A stretch of DNA of 62,535 nucleotides from Pseudomonadota bacterium (GCA_021847345.1 JAJZTW010000010.1:9277-71811); one strand, 5' to 3'; shown: positions 40,398 to 50,384, counted from the stretch's first letter. The notes: generated by a model from the letters alone, not told the origin. Made by a program: numbers and translations.

Positions 40398-41285
40398 TTG
40401 ACTGAGCTGTTCGGTTTTCCGTTGCCGCTGTTGCTGGGCCAGCTGATGCTGGGCCTGGTCAACGGTGCCTTCTACGCCATGTTGTCCCTCGGCCTGGCCG
40501 TCATCTTCGGGCTCATGGACGTGGTGAATTTCGCGCATGGCGCCTTTTTCATGATGGGCGCGATGTTCGCGTGGATCGGCGCGCAGTACTTCCACCTCGG
40601 CTACTGGTGGATGCTGCTGCTCTCGCCGCTGCTGCTGGGGGTGTTCGGCATGCTGGTCGAGCGCCTGCTGCTGCGGCGTCTTCGCGGCATGGACCCGATC
40701 TACGGATTGCTGCTCACCTTCGGGCTGACCCTGCTGCTCGAAGGGGGCTTTCGCTCGGCCTTCGGCGTCGCCGGCCAGCCCTTCGACCCGCCATCCCAGC
40801 TCGGTGGCGTGTTCAACCTCGGATTCATGTTCCTGCCCAAGTACCATGCCTTCGCCGTGCTCGCCAGCGTGTTGCTGTGCGCCGGCACCTGGGCGCTGAT
40901 CGAGCGCACGCGCCTGGGTTCGTACCTGCGCGCCGGTACCGAGAACCCGGCGCTGGTGCAGTGCTTCGGCATCAACGTGCCGTTGCTGGTGATGCTGACC
41001 TTCGGCTTCGGCGCCGCGCTGGCCGGACTGGCCGGCGTGCTGGCGGCGCCGGTGATCCAGGTATCGCCGCTGATGGGGTCGAACCTGATCATCACCGTGT
41101 TCGCCATCGTCGTGATCGGCGGCATGGGTTCGGTTGGCGGCTCGATCGCCTCCGGCCTCGTGCTGGGACTGGTCGAGGGGCTGACCAAGGTCCTGTACGC
41201 GCCGATGGCCAACACCGTGGTGTTCGTGCTCATGGCCGTGGTGCTCACGCTGCGCCCGGCCGGCCTGTTCGGGAGACAGCGATGA
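40398..41285 (+). CDS. livH: Branched-chain-amino-acid-type ABC permease (LivH-like)
   Basis: Inner-membrane permease of 295 residues with about eight TM helices. Motifs are GLVNGAFYAMLSLGLAVIFGLMDVVNFAHGAFFM near the N-terminus and GFGAALAGLAGVLAAPV with VIGGMGSVGGS towards the end. The start is probably TTG 40398, since GAGAGG lies about 7 nt upstream; no ATG fits before the first helix. The stop overlaps livM by 4 nt. Confidence 0.92.
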   Translation: MTELFGFPLPLLLGQLMLGLVNGAFYAMLSLGLAVIFGLMDVVNFAHGAFFMMGAMFAWIGAQYFHLGYWWMLLLSPLLLGVFGMLVERLLLRRLRGMDPIYGLLLTFGLTLLLEGGFRSAFGVAGQPFDPPSQLGGVFNLGFMFLPKYHAFAVLASVLLCAGTWALIERTRLGSYLRAGTENPALVQCFGINVPLLVMLTFGFGAALAGLAGVLAAPVIQVSPLMGSNLIITVFAIVVIGGMGSVGGSIASGLVLGLVEGLTKVLYAPMANTVVFVLMAVVLTLRPAGLFGRQR

Positions 41286-42265
41286 AGCCGGCCCCGCGCG
41301 CTTACTGGTTGTGGCTGCTGCTGGCGCTGGCCGCGGCGGCGCCGTGGATGGGCCTGTATCCGGTGCTGGGCATGCGCATCATGTGCTTCGCGCTGCTGGC
41401 CTGTGCCTTCAATCTGCTTGCCGGCTATGGCGGACTGATCTCCTTCGGTCACGCCGCGATGTTCGGCGGTGCCGGCTACATCGCCGGCCAGGCGCTGACC
41501 CAGTGGCACCTGCCGACTCCCGTCGGCGTGCTGCTCGGCGTCGCCTTCGCGGTCGCGGTCGGCCTGCCGATGGGCCTGCTGGCGGTGCGCCGCCAGGGCA
41601 TCTACTTCTCGATGATCACGCTTGCCCTGGCGCAGATCGTGTATTTCTATTTCCTGCAGGCGCCGTTCACCGGCGGCGAGGACGGCCTGCAGGGAATTCC
41701 ACGTGGCAGCCTGCTGGGGCTGTCGCTCAAGCCCGACCGCGTGATGTACGAGGTGGTGCTGGTGGTGTTCGCGCTGAGCTGGTGGTTCATGCGGCGCATC
41801 AACCGCTCGCCCTTCGGGCAGATCCTGCGCGGCGCGCGGGAGAACGAGCCGCGCCTGATCTCGCTGGGCTACAACGCGACCCGCTACAAGCTCGTGGTGT
41901 TCCTGCTGTCGGCGGCCTTCGCCGGTCTCGCCGGCGCGATGAAGGCGCTGGTCATGGGCTTCGAGACCCTCGACGACGTGCACTGGGCGACGTCCGGCCT
42001 GGTCATTCTCATGACCCTGGTCGGCGGCCTGGGCACCGACCTCGGCCCGGTGCTGGGCGCGCTGATCATCACCGTGCTGGAGGACAAGATCGGGCTGATC
42101 TCGCGCACCCTGGTGCACCTGACCGGGGTCTCGTGGTTCTCCCACCTGAGCGATTCGGTGGGCATCGTGATCGGCGCGATCTTCGTGTTGTGCGTTCTCG
42201 CGTTCCGCCGCGGCATCATCGGCGAGCTCGGGGCGCGCATGCTCAGGCGCAGCGGCGCTTCGTGA
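41282..42265 (+). CDS. livM: Branched-chain-amino-acid-type ABC permease (LivM-like)
   Basis: Second permease subunit, 327 residues and about nine TM helices. CAFNLLAGYGGLISFGHAAMFGGAGY and the coupling region GLAGAMKALVMGFETLDDVHW are typical. It ends the liv operon and converges on the CNNM-family gene, with a GC-rich hairpin between. Confidence 0.93.
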   Translation: MKPAPRAYWLWLLLALAAAAPWMGLYPVLGMRIMCFALLACAFNLLAGYGGLISFGHAAMFGGAGYIAGQALTQWHLPTPVGVLLGVAFAVAVGLPMGLLAVRRQGIYFSMITLALAQIVYFYFLQAPFTGGEDGLQGIPRGSLLGLSLKPDRVMYEVVLVVFALSWWFMRRINRSPFGQILRGARENEPRLISLGYNATRYKLVVFLLSAAFAGLAGAMKALVMGFETLDDVHWATSGLVILMTLVGGLGTDLGPVLGALIITVLEDKIGLISRTLVHLTGVSWFSHLSDSVGIVIGAIFVLCVLAFRRGIIGELGARMLRRSGAS

Positions 42266-42270
42266 CGGGC

Positions 42271-42290
42271 GGTGCGGCGCTCGCCGCACC
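42271..42290. terminator. Hairpin between livM and the CNNM gene
   Basis: GGTGCGGC and GCCGCACC form a perfect 8-bp stem around GCTC, 5 nt after the livM stop. No T-run. Confidence 0.45.
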
Positions 42291-42340
42291 CGGCGCCGCG
42301 CATCGCCCATCCCGCGCTTCGCTCCACGCTGCGCTTCGCC

Positions 42341-43657
42341 TCAACCCTGCGTTTCGTCGGAATCTCCGGCGATGGCGGGTCGCGACACCAGCACCTTGTC
42401 GATTCGCTTGCCGTCCATGTCGACGACCTCGAAGCGCCAGCCCTCCCACTCGATCACGTCGCCGGTGTGCGGCAGGCGCGCGAGCATGAGCATGAGCATT
42501 CCGGCCAGGGTGTTGTAGCGCGCCTTCTCCTGCTCGGGCACGCTGCGCAGGCCGAGCTTGTCCTTCAGGTCGCCGACCGGGATCAGGCCGTCGAGCAGCC
42601 ACGAGCCATCCTCGCGCTGCACCGCCCAGGGTTCCTCCGAGGGGTGGCTCTTGAACTCCCCGGCGATGGCCTCGAGGATGTCCTGCACCGTGACCACGCC
42701 GAGGGTCTGGCCGTATTCCCCGACCACGATCGCGGTGTGATCGGGGCTCTGCTTGAAGGTCTGCAGCAGTTCCAGGCCGGTCAGGCTTTCCGGCACGAAG
42801 ATGGCGGGGCTGGAGGCCTTGCCGAGGTCGTCGATGCCCTCGCGGCGGATGAAGCGTCCGAGCAGTTCCTTGGCCGACACCAGACCGAGCACGTCGTCGA
42901 GATCCCCGCGCACCAGCGGGAAGCGCGAATGCGGGCTCTGCGAGATCTTCGCCAGGTTGTCGGCCAGCGGATCCTCGACGTCGAGGAACTCGATTTCGTT
43001 GCGCGGGGTCATCAGCGAAGCGATCTGGCGGTCGTCCAGGCGGAACACGTTGCGCACCATCTCGTGTTCCTGCACCTCGATCACGCCGGCGTCCGAACCC
43101 TCCTCGAGCACGACGTTGATCTCCTCCTCGGTGACATGCTTGGGCTGGTCGGTGCGCACGCGAAGCAGGCGCAGCAGCAGGTCGGTGGAAACCGACAGCA
43201 GCTTGACGAACACCGCCACCACGCGCGCCAGGAACAGCATGGGCTGCGCCGTGATGAGCGCGATTCGCTCGGGGGCCAGCTGGCCCAGTCGCTTGGGCAC
43301 CAGCTCGCCGACCACGATCGACAGGTAGGTGATCACGATCACCACCAGCGCGGTGGCGGCGACCGACGACGCGCGCGCCGACAGGCCCAGTTGCTGCAGC
43401 GCGGTGTTGATGCTCGACGAGAAGGCGGCCTCGCCGATGATGCCGTTGAGCACGCCGATGGAGGTGATGCCGATCTGCACCGTCGACAGCAGGCGCGTGG
43501 GCTGCTCGGTGAGCTGCAGCGCGGCGCGCGCCGGAACGCTGCCCGACTCGGCCAACGCCGTCAGGCGCGCGCGGCGCGCGGTGACCAGCGCGATCTCGGC
43601 CATCGCGAACAGGCCGTTGAGCAGGATCAGGAACAGCAGGATCAGGGCTTCTCTCAT
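42341..43657 (-). CDS. CNNM/CorC-family membrane protein (HlyC/CorC)
   Basis: Protein of 438 residues. An N-terminal CNNM (DUF21) membrane domain carries LLNGLFAMAEIALVTARRARL and GELVPKRLGQLAPE. A CBS pair lies at about 205-330 and a C-terminal CorC_HlyC domain follows (DGSWLLDGLIPVGDL). The family is linked to magnesium and cobalt efflux or resistance; older haemolysin labels are misleading. The ATG at 43657 opens directly on the first TM helix; the frame extends further upstream without family similarity. Confidence 0.9.
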   Translation of the reverse strand: MREALILLFLILLNGLFAMAEIALVTARRARLTALAESGSVPARAALQLTEQPTRLLSTVQIGITSIGVLNGIIGEAAFSSSINTALQQLGLSARASSVAATALVVIVITYLSIVVGELVPKRLGQLAPERIALITAQPMLFLARVVAVFVKLLSVSTDLLLRLLRVRTDQPKHVTEEEINVVLEEGSDAGVIEVQEHEMVRNVFRLDDRQIASLMTPRNEIEFLDVEDPLADNLAKISQSPHSRFPLVRGDLDDVLGLVSAKELLGRFIRREGIDDLGKASSPAIFVPESLTGLELLQTFKQSPDHTAIVVGEYGQTLGVVTVQDILEAIAGEFKSHPSEEPWAVQREDGSWLLDGLIPVGDLKDKLGLRSVPEQEKARYNTLAGMLMLMLARLPHTGDVIEWEGWRFEVVDMDGKRIDKVLVSRPAIAGDSDETQG

Positions 43658-43982
43658 ACCGCGCGGTCCTCGGCTGCAGGCTGTGGGGAGACTCGATGGC
43701 GCCGTGCGGCGCGCTGCCGCGGGGCGCGAAGGGCCCACGGCGGGAGTGGATGCCGGCGGCGGCCGTGCGCCGCCGCGCTGGGCAGCGACGGCCAGGCTCG
43801 CGGCACGGCGCGGATCGAGTCCGCGGCCGGCGCGTGGCGGGGGGCAGGGGCAGGGTCCAATGCTTGGGCGGAGGTGCGGGTTGCCTGCGCAGCTTCTATG
43901 CTGGAGTCTTTCCGAGTACCGTCGGCGGCGCGTTCGCGGGTTCGCGACTGTCGCGACAGGCTTCGCAGGAGAACCGTGACCA
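43658..43982. other. Divergent spacer between the CNNM gene and metC
   Basis: 325 nt without a gene. It is very GC-rich and contains a weak TATGCT -10-like box for metC at 43897-43902 and AGGAG at about 43965. No convincing -35, RNA gene or repeat is seen. Confidence 0.5.
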
Positions 43983-45242
43983 ATGTCCAATGACGAACAT
44001 GATTGCCGATTAGAGCAGACTTCCGTGTCGGCGCGCGACGGCGTGTCGCCAGGCGCCCCGTCGACGCTGCTGCAGCACCATCCCTATGCTGCGCCCGGGG
44101 GTTTTGCCGCCACGCAGCTTCCCGTCTACCGCGCGTCGACGGTGCTGTTCGACAACGTGCGCCAGATGCGCTCGCGCAACTGGCGCGACAAGTCCGGCTA
44201 TACCTATGGGCTGCACGGAACGCCGGCGAGCTTCGCGCTGGAGCGCCGGCTGGCCGACATCGAGGGGGCCCGGCACGCGCTGCTGTGTCCTTCGGGCCTG
44301 TCGGCGATTGCGCTGGTCGACCTCGCGTTGCTGCGCCATGGCGACGAGGTACTGGTTCCATGCAATGCCTATGCGCCTGGGCGGGACCTTGCGCAAGGCA
44401 TGCTCGATCGCTGGGGAATCGTCACGCGCATCTACGATCCGCAGCGCCCGGACTCGGCGCGCGAGCTGATCGGCCCGCGCACCCGCCTCATGTGGCTCGA
44501 GGCGCCGGGTTCGGTCACCATGGAAGTTCCCGATCTGCGTGCGCTGGTCGACATCGCTCGCGGCGCCGGCGTGCTGACGGCCATCGACAACACCTGGTCG
44601 GCGGGCCTTGCGCTGCGCCCCTTCGATCTCGGCATCGACCTGTCCATGCAGGCGTTGACCAAGTACCAGTCGGGCGGCGCCGATGTGCTGATGGGCGCCG
44701 TGCTGGTGCGCGACGACGCGTTGCACGAGGCACTGCTCGACGCCCACATGCGCCTCGGGCTGGGCGTCGGCGGCGACGACGTCGCGCTGGTGCTGCGCAG
44801 CCTGGGCTCGATGCCCCTGCGCTACGCCGCGCACGACGCCACGGCGCGCGAGGTCGCGCGCTGGCTGCAGGCTCGCCCGGAGGTGGCGAGGGTGCTTCAC
44901 CCGGCGCTTGCCGGCAGCCCCGGGCACGAGTTCTGGCAGCGCGACTTCGTCGGCGCCGCGGGACTGTTCAGTTTCGTGTTCCGCGAAGACATCGAGCCGG
45001 CAAGGGTCGACGGGTTCGTCGATGCGCTGCGCCTGTTCGGCATCGGCTACTCGTGGGGCGGGCCGATGAGCCTGGCGGTTCCCTACGACACGCGGCACAC
45101 GCGGGCCCGGGTCACGCCGCCTGCCGGGGGCGCGCCGGCGCCGGCGGCGCCCGGCGAGTATCTGGTGCGCCTGAACATCGGCCTGGAGCTCGCGCGCGAC
45201 CTGATCGGAGACCTGCAGCAGGCCATGCGCGTGGCCCTGTAG
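43983..45242 (+). CDS. metC: Cystathionine beta-lyase (MetC-type PLP enzyme)
   Basis: Cys/Met-metabolism PLP enzyme of 419 residues, expected to cleave cystathionine to homocysteine. The PLP lysine is Lys227 in ALTKYQSGGADVLMG. YTYGLHGTPASFALERRLADIEGA and LCPSGLSAI bind the cofactor phosphate. The C-terminal GIGYSWGGPMSLA with a later RLNIGLE is typical of the betaproteobacterial MetC form. Related gamma-synthases cannot be excluded from sequence alone. Confidence 0.88.
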   Translation: MSNDEHDCRLEQTSVSARDGVSPGAPSTLLQHHPYAAPGGFAATQLPVYRASTVLFDNVRQMRSRNWRDKSGYTYGLHGTPASFALERRLADIEGARHALLCPSGLSAIALVDLALLRHGDEVLVPCNAYAPGRDLAQGMLDRWGIVTRIYDPQRPDSARELIGPRTRLMWLEAPGSVTMEVPDLRALVDIARGAGVLTAIDNTWSAGLALRPFDLGIDLSMQALTKYQSGGADVLMGAVLVRDDALHEALLDAHMRLGLGVGGDDVALVLRSLGSMPLRYAAHDATAREVARWLQARPEVARVLHPALAGSPGHEFWQRDFVGAAGLFSFVFREDIEPARVDGFVDALRLFGIGYSWGGPMSLAVPYDTRHTRARVTPPAGGAPAPAAPGEYLVRLNIGLELARDLIGDLQQAMRVAL

Positions 45243-45318
45243 CATGCTCGCACGGGGCGGCGCCGGTCGGTGCGCCGCCCGCTTGGCGGGAGCCCGTGGT
45301 TCCCCGGGGAGTGACACG

Positions 45319-45819
45319 ATGGGATGGCGTAGTCTGGCGGCCGTGGCGCTGCTGATCCTGCTGGCCGCGTTCGCGGCGGCGAACTGGGGCGCGTTCACCG
45401 CGCCGACCTCGCTGACGCTGGGATTCACCAGCGTGCAGGCGCCGCTGGGCCTGCTGATGCTCGGGCTGTGCGCGGCCGTCGCGCTGCTCCTGGGCGGCCT
45501 GGCGCTGTGGCTGCACACGCGTTCGCTGATCGAGTTGCGCCGCCAGGTCAAGGCGCAGCAGGCGCTGCGCGAGCTGGCGGAGAAGGCGGAGACCTCGCGC
45601 CTGGTGCAATTGCAGTCTGCGCTGGACGCGGGACTGCAGCGCCTGGGCGCGCAGATCGACGCGAGCCGCGAGCAATTGACGAACCGGATCGACCAGCTGC
45701 AGCACGAGCAGTCCAGGCATGTCGCGGAAACCGCCAACGGGCTGGCCGCCGCGCTCGCCGAGTTCGACCAGCGCATCAGCGGACAAACCCCGCGCCTTCC
45801 CGGCGGCGAACCCCGCTGA
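45319..45819 (+). CDS. LapA-like (DUF1049-type) membrane protein
   Basis: Protein of 166 residues. Two TM helices lie at about 5-24 and 42-65 with a short loop between, followed by a cytoplasmic coiled coil (RSLIELRRQVKAQQALRELAEKAE) and a polar tail. This topology resembles LapA/YciS-like proteins but the match is weak. The ATG at 45319 has GGGGAG 8 nt upstream. The role is unknown. Confidence 0.65.
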   Translation: MGWRSLAAVALLILLAAFAAANWGAFTAPTSLTLGFTSVQAPLGLLMLGLCAAVALLLGGLALWLHTRSLIELRRQVKAQQALRELAEKAETSRLVQLQSALDAGLQRLGAQIDASREQLTNRIDQLQHEQSRHVAETANGLAAALAEFDQRISGQTPRLPGGEPR

Positions 45820-45826
45820 GCCAGCG

Positions 45827-45838
45827 CGGGCCGGCCCG
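45827..45838. terminator. Palindrome between convergent genes
   Basis: CGGGCCGGCCCG is self-complementary and lies between the LapA-like stop and the serB stop. No T-run; weak terminator candidate. Confidence 0.3.
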
Positions 45839-45847
45839 GCGCCGCGC

Positions 45848-46732
45848 CTATTCGTCCTGCAGCGCCAGCAGCAGCGCGTCCAGCGCGCAGTGGTTCAGCG
45901 CCATGTCGGCGGCCTGCTGCACGGCGGGCTTGCCACGGTAGGCGACACCCAGTCCGGCGGCATCGAGCATCGGCAGGTCGTTCGCGCCATCGCCGATGGC
46001 GATCGCGCGCGAGGGCTCGCAGCCCAGGCGACGGCAGGCGTCGAGCAGCGCGTCGCGCTTGCCCGCGCCGTCGACGATCGGGCCCAGCGTGCGCCCGGTC
46101 AGGCGTCCGTCGACGATGTCGAGTTCATTCGCCCGCACCTCGTGCAGCCCGAGTTCGAGCTGCAGGCGACGGGCGAACCACGTGAAGCCGCCGGTGGCCA
46201 GCAGTACCTGCAGGCCTGCCGCCTTGGCGGCTGCGATCAGCTCCCGCGCCCCCGGGTTGAGCTCCATGCGCCGCCATACGTCCTCCAGCACGCTCTCCGG
46301 CGTGCCGGCCAGCAGTTGCAGGCGCCGCCGCAGGCTCTCGGCGTAATCGGCGATCTCGCCGCGCATCGCGGCCTCGGTGATCTCGGCGATTCGCGCCTTC
46401 ATGCCGGTGGCGCTGCCGAGCTCGTCGATGGTCTCCATGTTCACCAGGGTCGAGTCCATGTCGAGCACCAGCAGTCGAAAGTCCCGCAGGCGCAGCCCGG
46501 CGGGCAGCAGCGCCCAGTCCAGGCCGTGGCGCGCCGCCAGCGCCGGCATCAGCGCGCGCACGGTGTGCTCGTCGGCGGCGACGTCGCACAGGCGCAGCGC
46601 GCTCGGGCCGCCGCGCCCGGCGGCGTCGCCGAGGGCTTGCTGGCTTCGCGGCCGTACCTGTTCGGCGATGCGGGCGACGACGGCGGGGTCGAGCCTGGCG
46701 GGGGCGGGGACTTGCAGGACCAGGTTGTGCAT
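45848..46732 (-). CDS. serB: Phosphoserine phosphatase
   Basis: HAD-family enzyme completing serine synthesis by dephosphorylating O-phosphoserine. The 294-residue product has nucleophile Asp91 in LVLDMDSTL, a later LATGGFTWFARRL and the metal motif IGDGANDLPML. The N-terminal 80 residues form an ACT-like regulatory region. The ATG at 46732 begins MHNLVLQVPA; the upstream open frame is not family-like. It lies 103 nt downstream of mfd. Confidence 0.95.
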   Translation of the reverse strand: MHNLVLQVPAPARLDPAVVARIAEQVRPRSQQALGDAAGRGGPSALRLCDVAADEHTVRALMPALAARHGLDWALLPAGLRLRDFRLLVLDMDSTLVNMETIDELGSATGMKARIAEITEAAMRGEIADYAESLRRRLQLLAGTPESVLEDVWRRMELNPGARELIAAAKAAGLQVLLATGGFTWFARRLQLELGLHEVRANELDIVDGRLTGRTLGPIVDGAGKRDALLDACRRLGCEPSRAIAIGDGANDLPMLDAAGLGVAYRGKPAVQQAADMALNHCALDALLLALQDE

Positions 46733-46835
46733 GGAAAGACAGGGTGGGCGAGGCACGCAGGGGGCGGGCGCGTCGCAGGACAGGGCGGGGGTGTGGACCG
46801 CGGGGAAGGGTGGCGATGCCGGCGAGGCGGCCCGC

Positions 46836-49800
46836 TCAGGCCGGCGCCGCCACGCGGGGCTCGCCGAGCAGGCGCAGCGTGTCACGCACCAGGCGGGCGC
46901 GCGCCGCGGCATCCCCGGCATCGCGCTCGATGCGCAGCCGGTCGTTGCCGGCGAGACGCACATGGCGGTGATTCTGCACCAGCCAGATGATGCGCCCGGC
47001 GTCGACCGGCGGGTCGGGGCGGAAGTGCAGCAGCGTGAGCTTCTCGGCGGAGTCGACCCGCACCACGCCGTAGCGTTGCGCGAGCAGGCGCAGGCGGTGG
47101 GTTTCCAGCAGGTTCGACGCCGCCGGCGGCATGCGCCCGAAGCGGTCGACGATCTCCTCGGCCACCTGCTGCAGCGCCTGCTCGTCGGCGGCGCTGGCCA
47201 GTCGCTTGTACAGGTTCAGTCGCGCGTTGACGTCCGGGCAGTAGTCCTGCGGCAGCAGGGCCGGCTCGTGCAGGTTGATCTCGGTGGTCACCGCCAGCGG
47301 CTGCAGCAGGTCGGGTTCGTGTCCGGCCTTGAGCGCCTTGACCGCCGCGCCGAGCATGTCGAGGTACATCTGGTAGCCCACTTCCTGGACGTTGCCGGAC
47401 TGCGCCTCGCCCAGCGCCTCGCCGGCGCCGCGGATCTCGAGGTCGTGCATGGCCAGGTAGAAGCCCGAGCCGAGTTCCTCCATCTGGGAGATCGCCTCCA
47501 GGCGCTGCTGCGCGGTCTTGGTCAGGGACTGCACGTCGGGAACCAGCAGGTAGGCGTAGGCCTGGTGGTGCGAGCGCCCGACGCGTCCGCGCAACTGGTG
47601 CAGCTGCGCCAGGCCGAACTTGTCGGCGCGGCTCATCACGATGGTGTTGGCGGTGGGCACGTCGATGCCGGTCTCGATGATGGTCGAGCACAGCAGCACG
47701 TTGAAGCGCTGGGCGTGGAAGTCGCGCATCACGCGCTCGAGCTCGCGCTCGTGCATCTGGCCGTGGGCGATCTCGATGCGCGCCTCCGGAATCAGTTCGG
47801 CCAGCATTTCCTTGCGGCGCTCGATGGTGTCGACCTCGTTGTGCAGGAAGTAGACCTGGCCGCCGCGCTTGATCTCGCGCAGCACCGCCTCGCGGATCAC
47901 CGCCTTGCTCTCGTTGCGAACGAAGGTCTTGATGGCCAGGCGCTTTTGCGGAGCGGTGGCGATCACCGACAGGTCGCGCAGGCCCTCCATCGCCATGCCC
48001 ATGGTGCGGGGGATCGGCGTGGCGGTCAGGGTCAGCATGTCCACCTCTGCGCGCAGGGCCTTCAGCGCCTCCTTGTGGCGCACCCCGAAACGATGCTCCT
48101 CGTCGACGATGACCAGGCCGAGGCGCTCGAAGCGAATGTCGGGTGACAGCAGCTTGTGGGTGCCGATGGCGATGTCCACGGTGCCGTCGGCCAGCCCCTG
48201 CAGCGCCGCGCGCACCTCCTTCGTGGTGCGAAAGCGCGAGAGTTCCGCGATGCGCACCGGCCAGTCGGCGAAACGGTTGCGAAAGGTCTCCACATGTTGT
48301 TCCGCCAGCAGCGTGGTCGGCGCCAGCACCGCGACCTGGCGGCCTCCCATGACGGCGACGAAGGCCGCGCGCAGCGCGACCTCGGTCTTGCCGAAGCCGA
48401 CGTCGCCGCACACCAGGCGGTCCATCGGCTTGCCCGAGACCATGTCCTGCACCACGGCGTGGATCGCCGCCGCCTGGTCGGCGGTCTCGTCGAAGCCGAA
48501 ACCGGCGGCGAAGGCCTCGTAGTCCTGCGCCGGGAAGCGAAACGAATGCCCGGGGCGGCTGGCGCGTCGCGCATACAGGTTGAGCAGCTCCGCGGCGGTG
48601 TCGCGGATCTGTTCGGCCGCCTTGCGCCGAGCCTTGTCCCATTGCCCGGACCCCAGGGTGTGCAGCGGCGCGTGCTCCGGGTCGACCCCGCTGTAGCGCG
48701 CGATCAGGTGCAACTGCGCCACCGGCACGTACAGCGATGCGTCGCCGGCATACAGGATGTGCAGCAGTTCCGTGGGCCCGTCGCCCAGGTCCAGCGAAAC
48801 CAGACCCTGGTAGCGCCCGATGCCGTGCTGCTGGTGCACCACCGGGTCGCCCGGCTTGAGCTCGGACAGGTCCCGGATCAGGTTCTCGACATCGCTGGCG
48901 CGTTCCTGGCGACGCTGGCGGCGCTGCGCCGGCCCGAGCGCCAGCAGCTCGGTCTCGGTGAGCACGGCCAGGCCGTGCGCGGGCAGCGCGAAACCGGCGG
49001 CCAGCGGTGCCACCGCCAGCGCGAACGCGGCGTCGCCGCGCAGCGCCGCGGGCCAGCCGTCGAGGGCCTGCGGCTGCAGGCCCGAATCGCGCAGCAGCTC
49101 CAGCAGGGATTCACGGCGCCCGGGGGAGTCGGCGCACAGCAACACCCTGCGCGGCGGCGTGGCGCGCGCGCCCTCGTCGAGCCACTGGCGCAGCCGGCGC
49201 AGTGGCTGCTCGGCACGGCGCTCGATACCCAGTTCGGGCAGCGCGGCGCCGAATTCGCCTTGCGTGCCGCCGCGGCCCCAGGAGTCGTCCGCCGGCTCGT
49301 CCCGGGGCTCGTCGGAAACGGCGGCCGACGCATCGCGCAGCGCCAGTTGCGGCAGTGCCTTCACGGCGACGAAAAAGTCCTCGTCGCGCAGGTACAGGTC
49401 GGCGGGCGCGAGCGCCGGGCGCTCGGGGTCGGAGCGCAGCAGGCGCCAGCGCTCGCTGGTGTCGGCCCAGAAGCGGCGCATCGCGCCGGCCACGTCGCCG
49501 ACCAGCACCACGCCGGCCTGTTCGCCGCAATAGTCGAGCAGGGTCGCGGTCTGTTCGAAGAACAGCGGCAGGTAGTACTCGATGCCGGGGCCGGCGACTC
49601 CGCCGGCGATGTCCCGGTACAGCGGGCTGCGGCTCGGGTCGCCCTCGATGCGCTCGCGCCACTGCGCCCGGAAGCGCTGGCGGGCCGGCTCGTCGAGCGG
49701 GAACTCGCGCCCGGGCAGCAGGCGCACCGTGTCGACCGGGAACAGGCTGCGCTGGCTGTCCGGATCGAAGGTGTGGATGGATTCGATGGTGTCGCCGAAC

Positions 49801-50384
49801 AGGTCGATGCGCAGCGGCAGGGTGCTGCCCATCGGATGCAGATCCAGCAGTCCGCCGCGCACCGCGTACTCGCCGGGCGCCACCACCTGGGTGACATGCG
49901 CGTAGCCCGCGAGCACGAGCTGCGCGCGCAGCGCGGCCTCGTCGATGCTCTGGCCCTTGTCGAAGCGGAAGGTGCGGGCGGCGAGGAAGGCCGGCGGCGC
50001 CAGGCGCTGCAGCGCGGTGCTCGCCGGCACCAGCACCATGTCGAGCTCGCGCTGATGCAGCGCCCACAGCGTGGCCAGGCGTTCGGACACCAGGTCCTGG
50101 TGCGGCGAGAACGCGTCGTAGGGCAGGGTCTCCCAGTCGGGAAGCACGCCGCAGCGCAGCTCGGGGGCGAACCAGCGGATCTCCTCCAGCAGGCGTTGCG
50201 CGTCCGCCGGCTCGGCGGTCACCACCAGCCACGGCCCGCCGGGCCTGCGCTGCGTGGCCAGCTCGGCGAGCAGCAGCGCATCGGCGCTGCCGGGCGGGCG
50301 CCGCAGCGCCAGGCGGCGCCCGTCGCGCAGGGCCGGCAGGGCCGGTTCGATCAGTGCTCGGGATTCGGAAAGGCTCGTGGACAT
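46836..50384 (-). CDS. mfd: Transcription-repair coupling factor Mfd
   Basis: ATP-dependent translocase that removes RNA polymerase stalled at lesions and recruits UvrA. The 1182-residue length is normal. The UvrB-homology region fills the first third. The RNA-polymerase-interacting domain includes GDPVVHQQHGIGRYQGLV. The RecG-like motor has Walker A GDVGFGKTEVALRA and DEEHRFGVRHKE, and the TRG motif and C-terminal domain follow. It diverges from ispD. Confidence 0.97.
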   Translation of the reverse strand: MSTSLSESRALIEPALPALRDGRRLALRRPPGSADALLLAELATQRRPGGPWLVVTAEPADAQRLLEEIRWFAPELRCGVLPDWETLPYDAFSPHQDLVSERLATLWALHQRELDMVLVPASTALQRLAPPAFLAARTFRFDKGQSIDEAALRAQLVLAGYAHVTQVVAPGEYAVRGGLLDLHPMGSTLPLRIDLFGDTIESIHTFDPDSQRSLFPVDTVRLLPGREFPLDEPARQRFRAQWRERIEGDPSRSPLYRDIAGGVAGPGIEYYLPLFFEQTATLLDYCGEQAGVVLVGDVAGAMRRFWADTSERWRLLRSDPERPALAPADLYLRDEDFFVAVKALPQLALRDASAAVSDEPRDEPADDSWGRGGTQGEFGAALPELGIERRAEQPLRRLRQWLDEGARATPPRRVLLCADSPGRRESLLELLRDSGLQPQALDGWPAALRGDAAFALAVAPLAAGFALPAHGLAVLTETELLALGPAQRRQRRQERASDVENLIRDLSELKPGDPVVHQQHGIGRYQGLVSLDLGDGPTELLHILYAGDASLYVPVAQLHLIARYSGVDPEHAPLHTLGSGQWDKARRKAAEQIRDTAAELLNLYARRASRPGHSFRFPAQDYEAFAAGFGFDETADQAAAIHAVVQDMVSGKPMDRLVCGDVGFGKTEVALRAAFVAVMGGRQVAVLAPTTLLAEQHVETFRNRFADWPVRIAELSRFRTTKEVRAALQGLADGTVDIAIGTHKLLSPDIRFERLGLVIVDEEHRFGVRHKEALKALRAEVDMLTLTATPIPRTMGMAMEGLRDLSVIATAPQKRLAIKTFVRNESKAVIREAVLREIKRGGQVYFLHNEVDTIERRKEMLAELIPEARIEIAHGQMHERELERVMRDFHAQRFNVLLCSTIIETGIDVPTANTIVMSRADKFGLAQLHQLRGRVGRSHHQAYAYLLVPDVQSLTKTAQQRLEAISQMEELGSGFYLAMHDLEIRGAGEALGEAQSGNVQEVGYQMYLDMLGAAVKALKAGHEPDLLQPLAVTTEINLHEPALLPQDYCPDVNARLNLYKRLASAADEQALQQVAEEIVDRFGRMPPAASNLLETHRLRLLAQRYGVVRVDSAEKLTLLHFRPDPPVDAGRIIWLVQNHRHVRLAGNDRLRIERDAGDAAARARLVRDTLRLLGEPRVAAPA

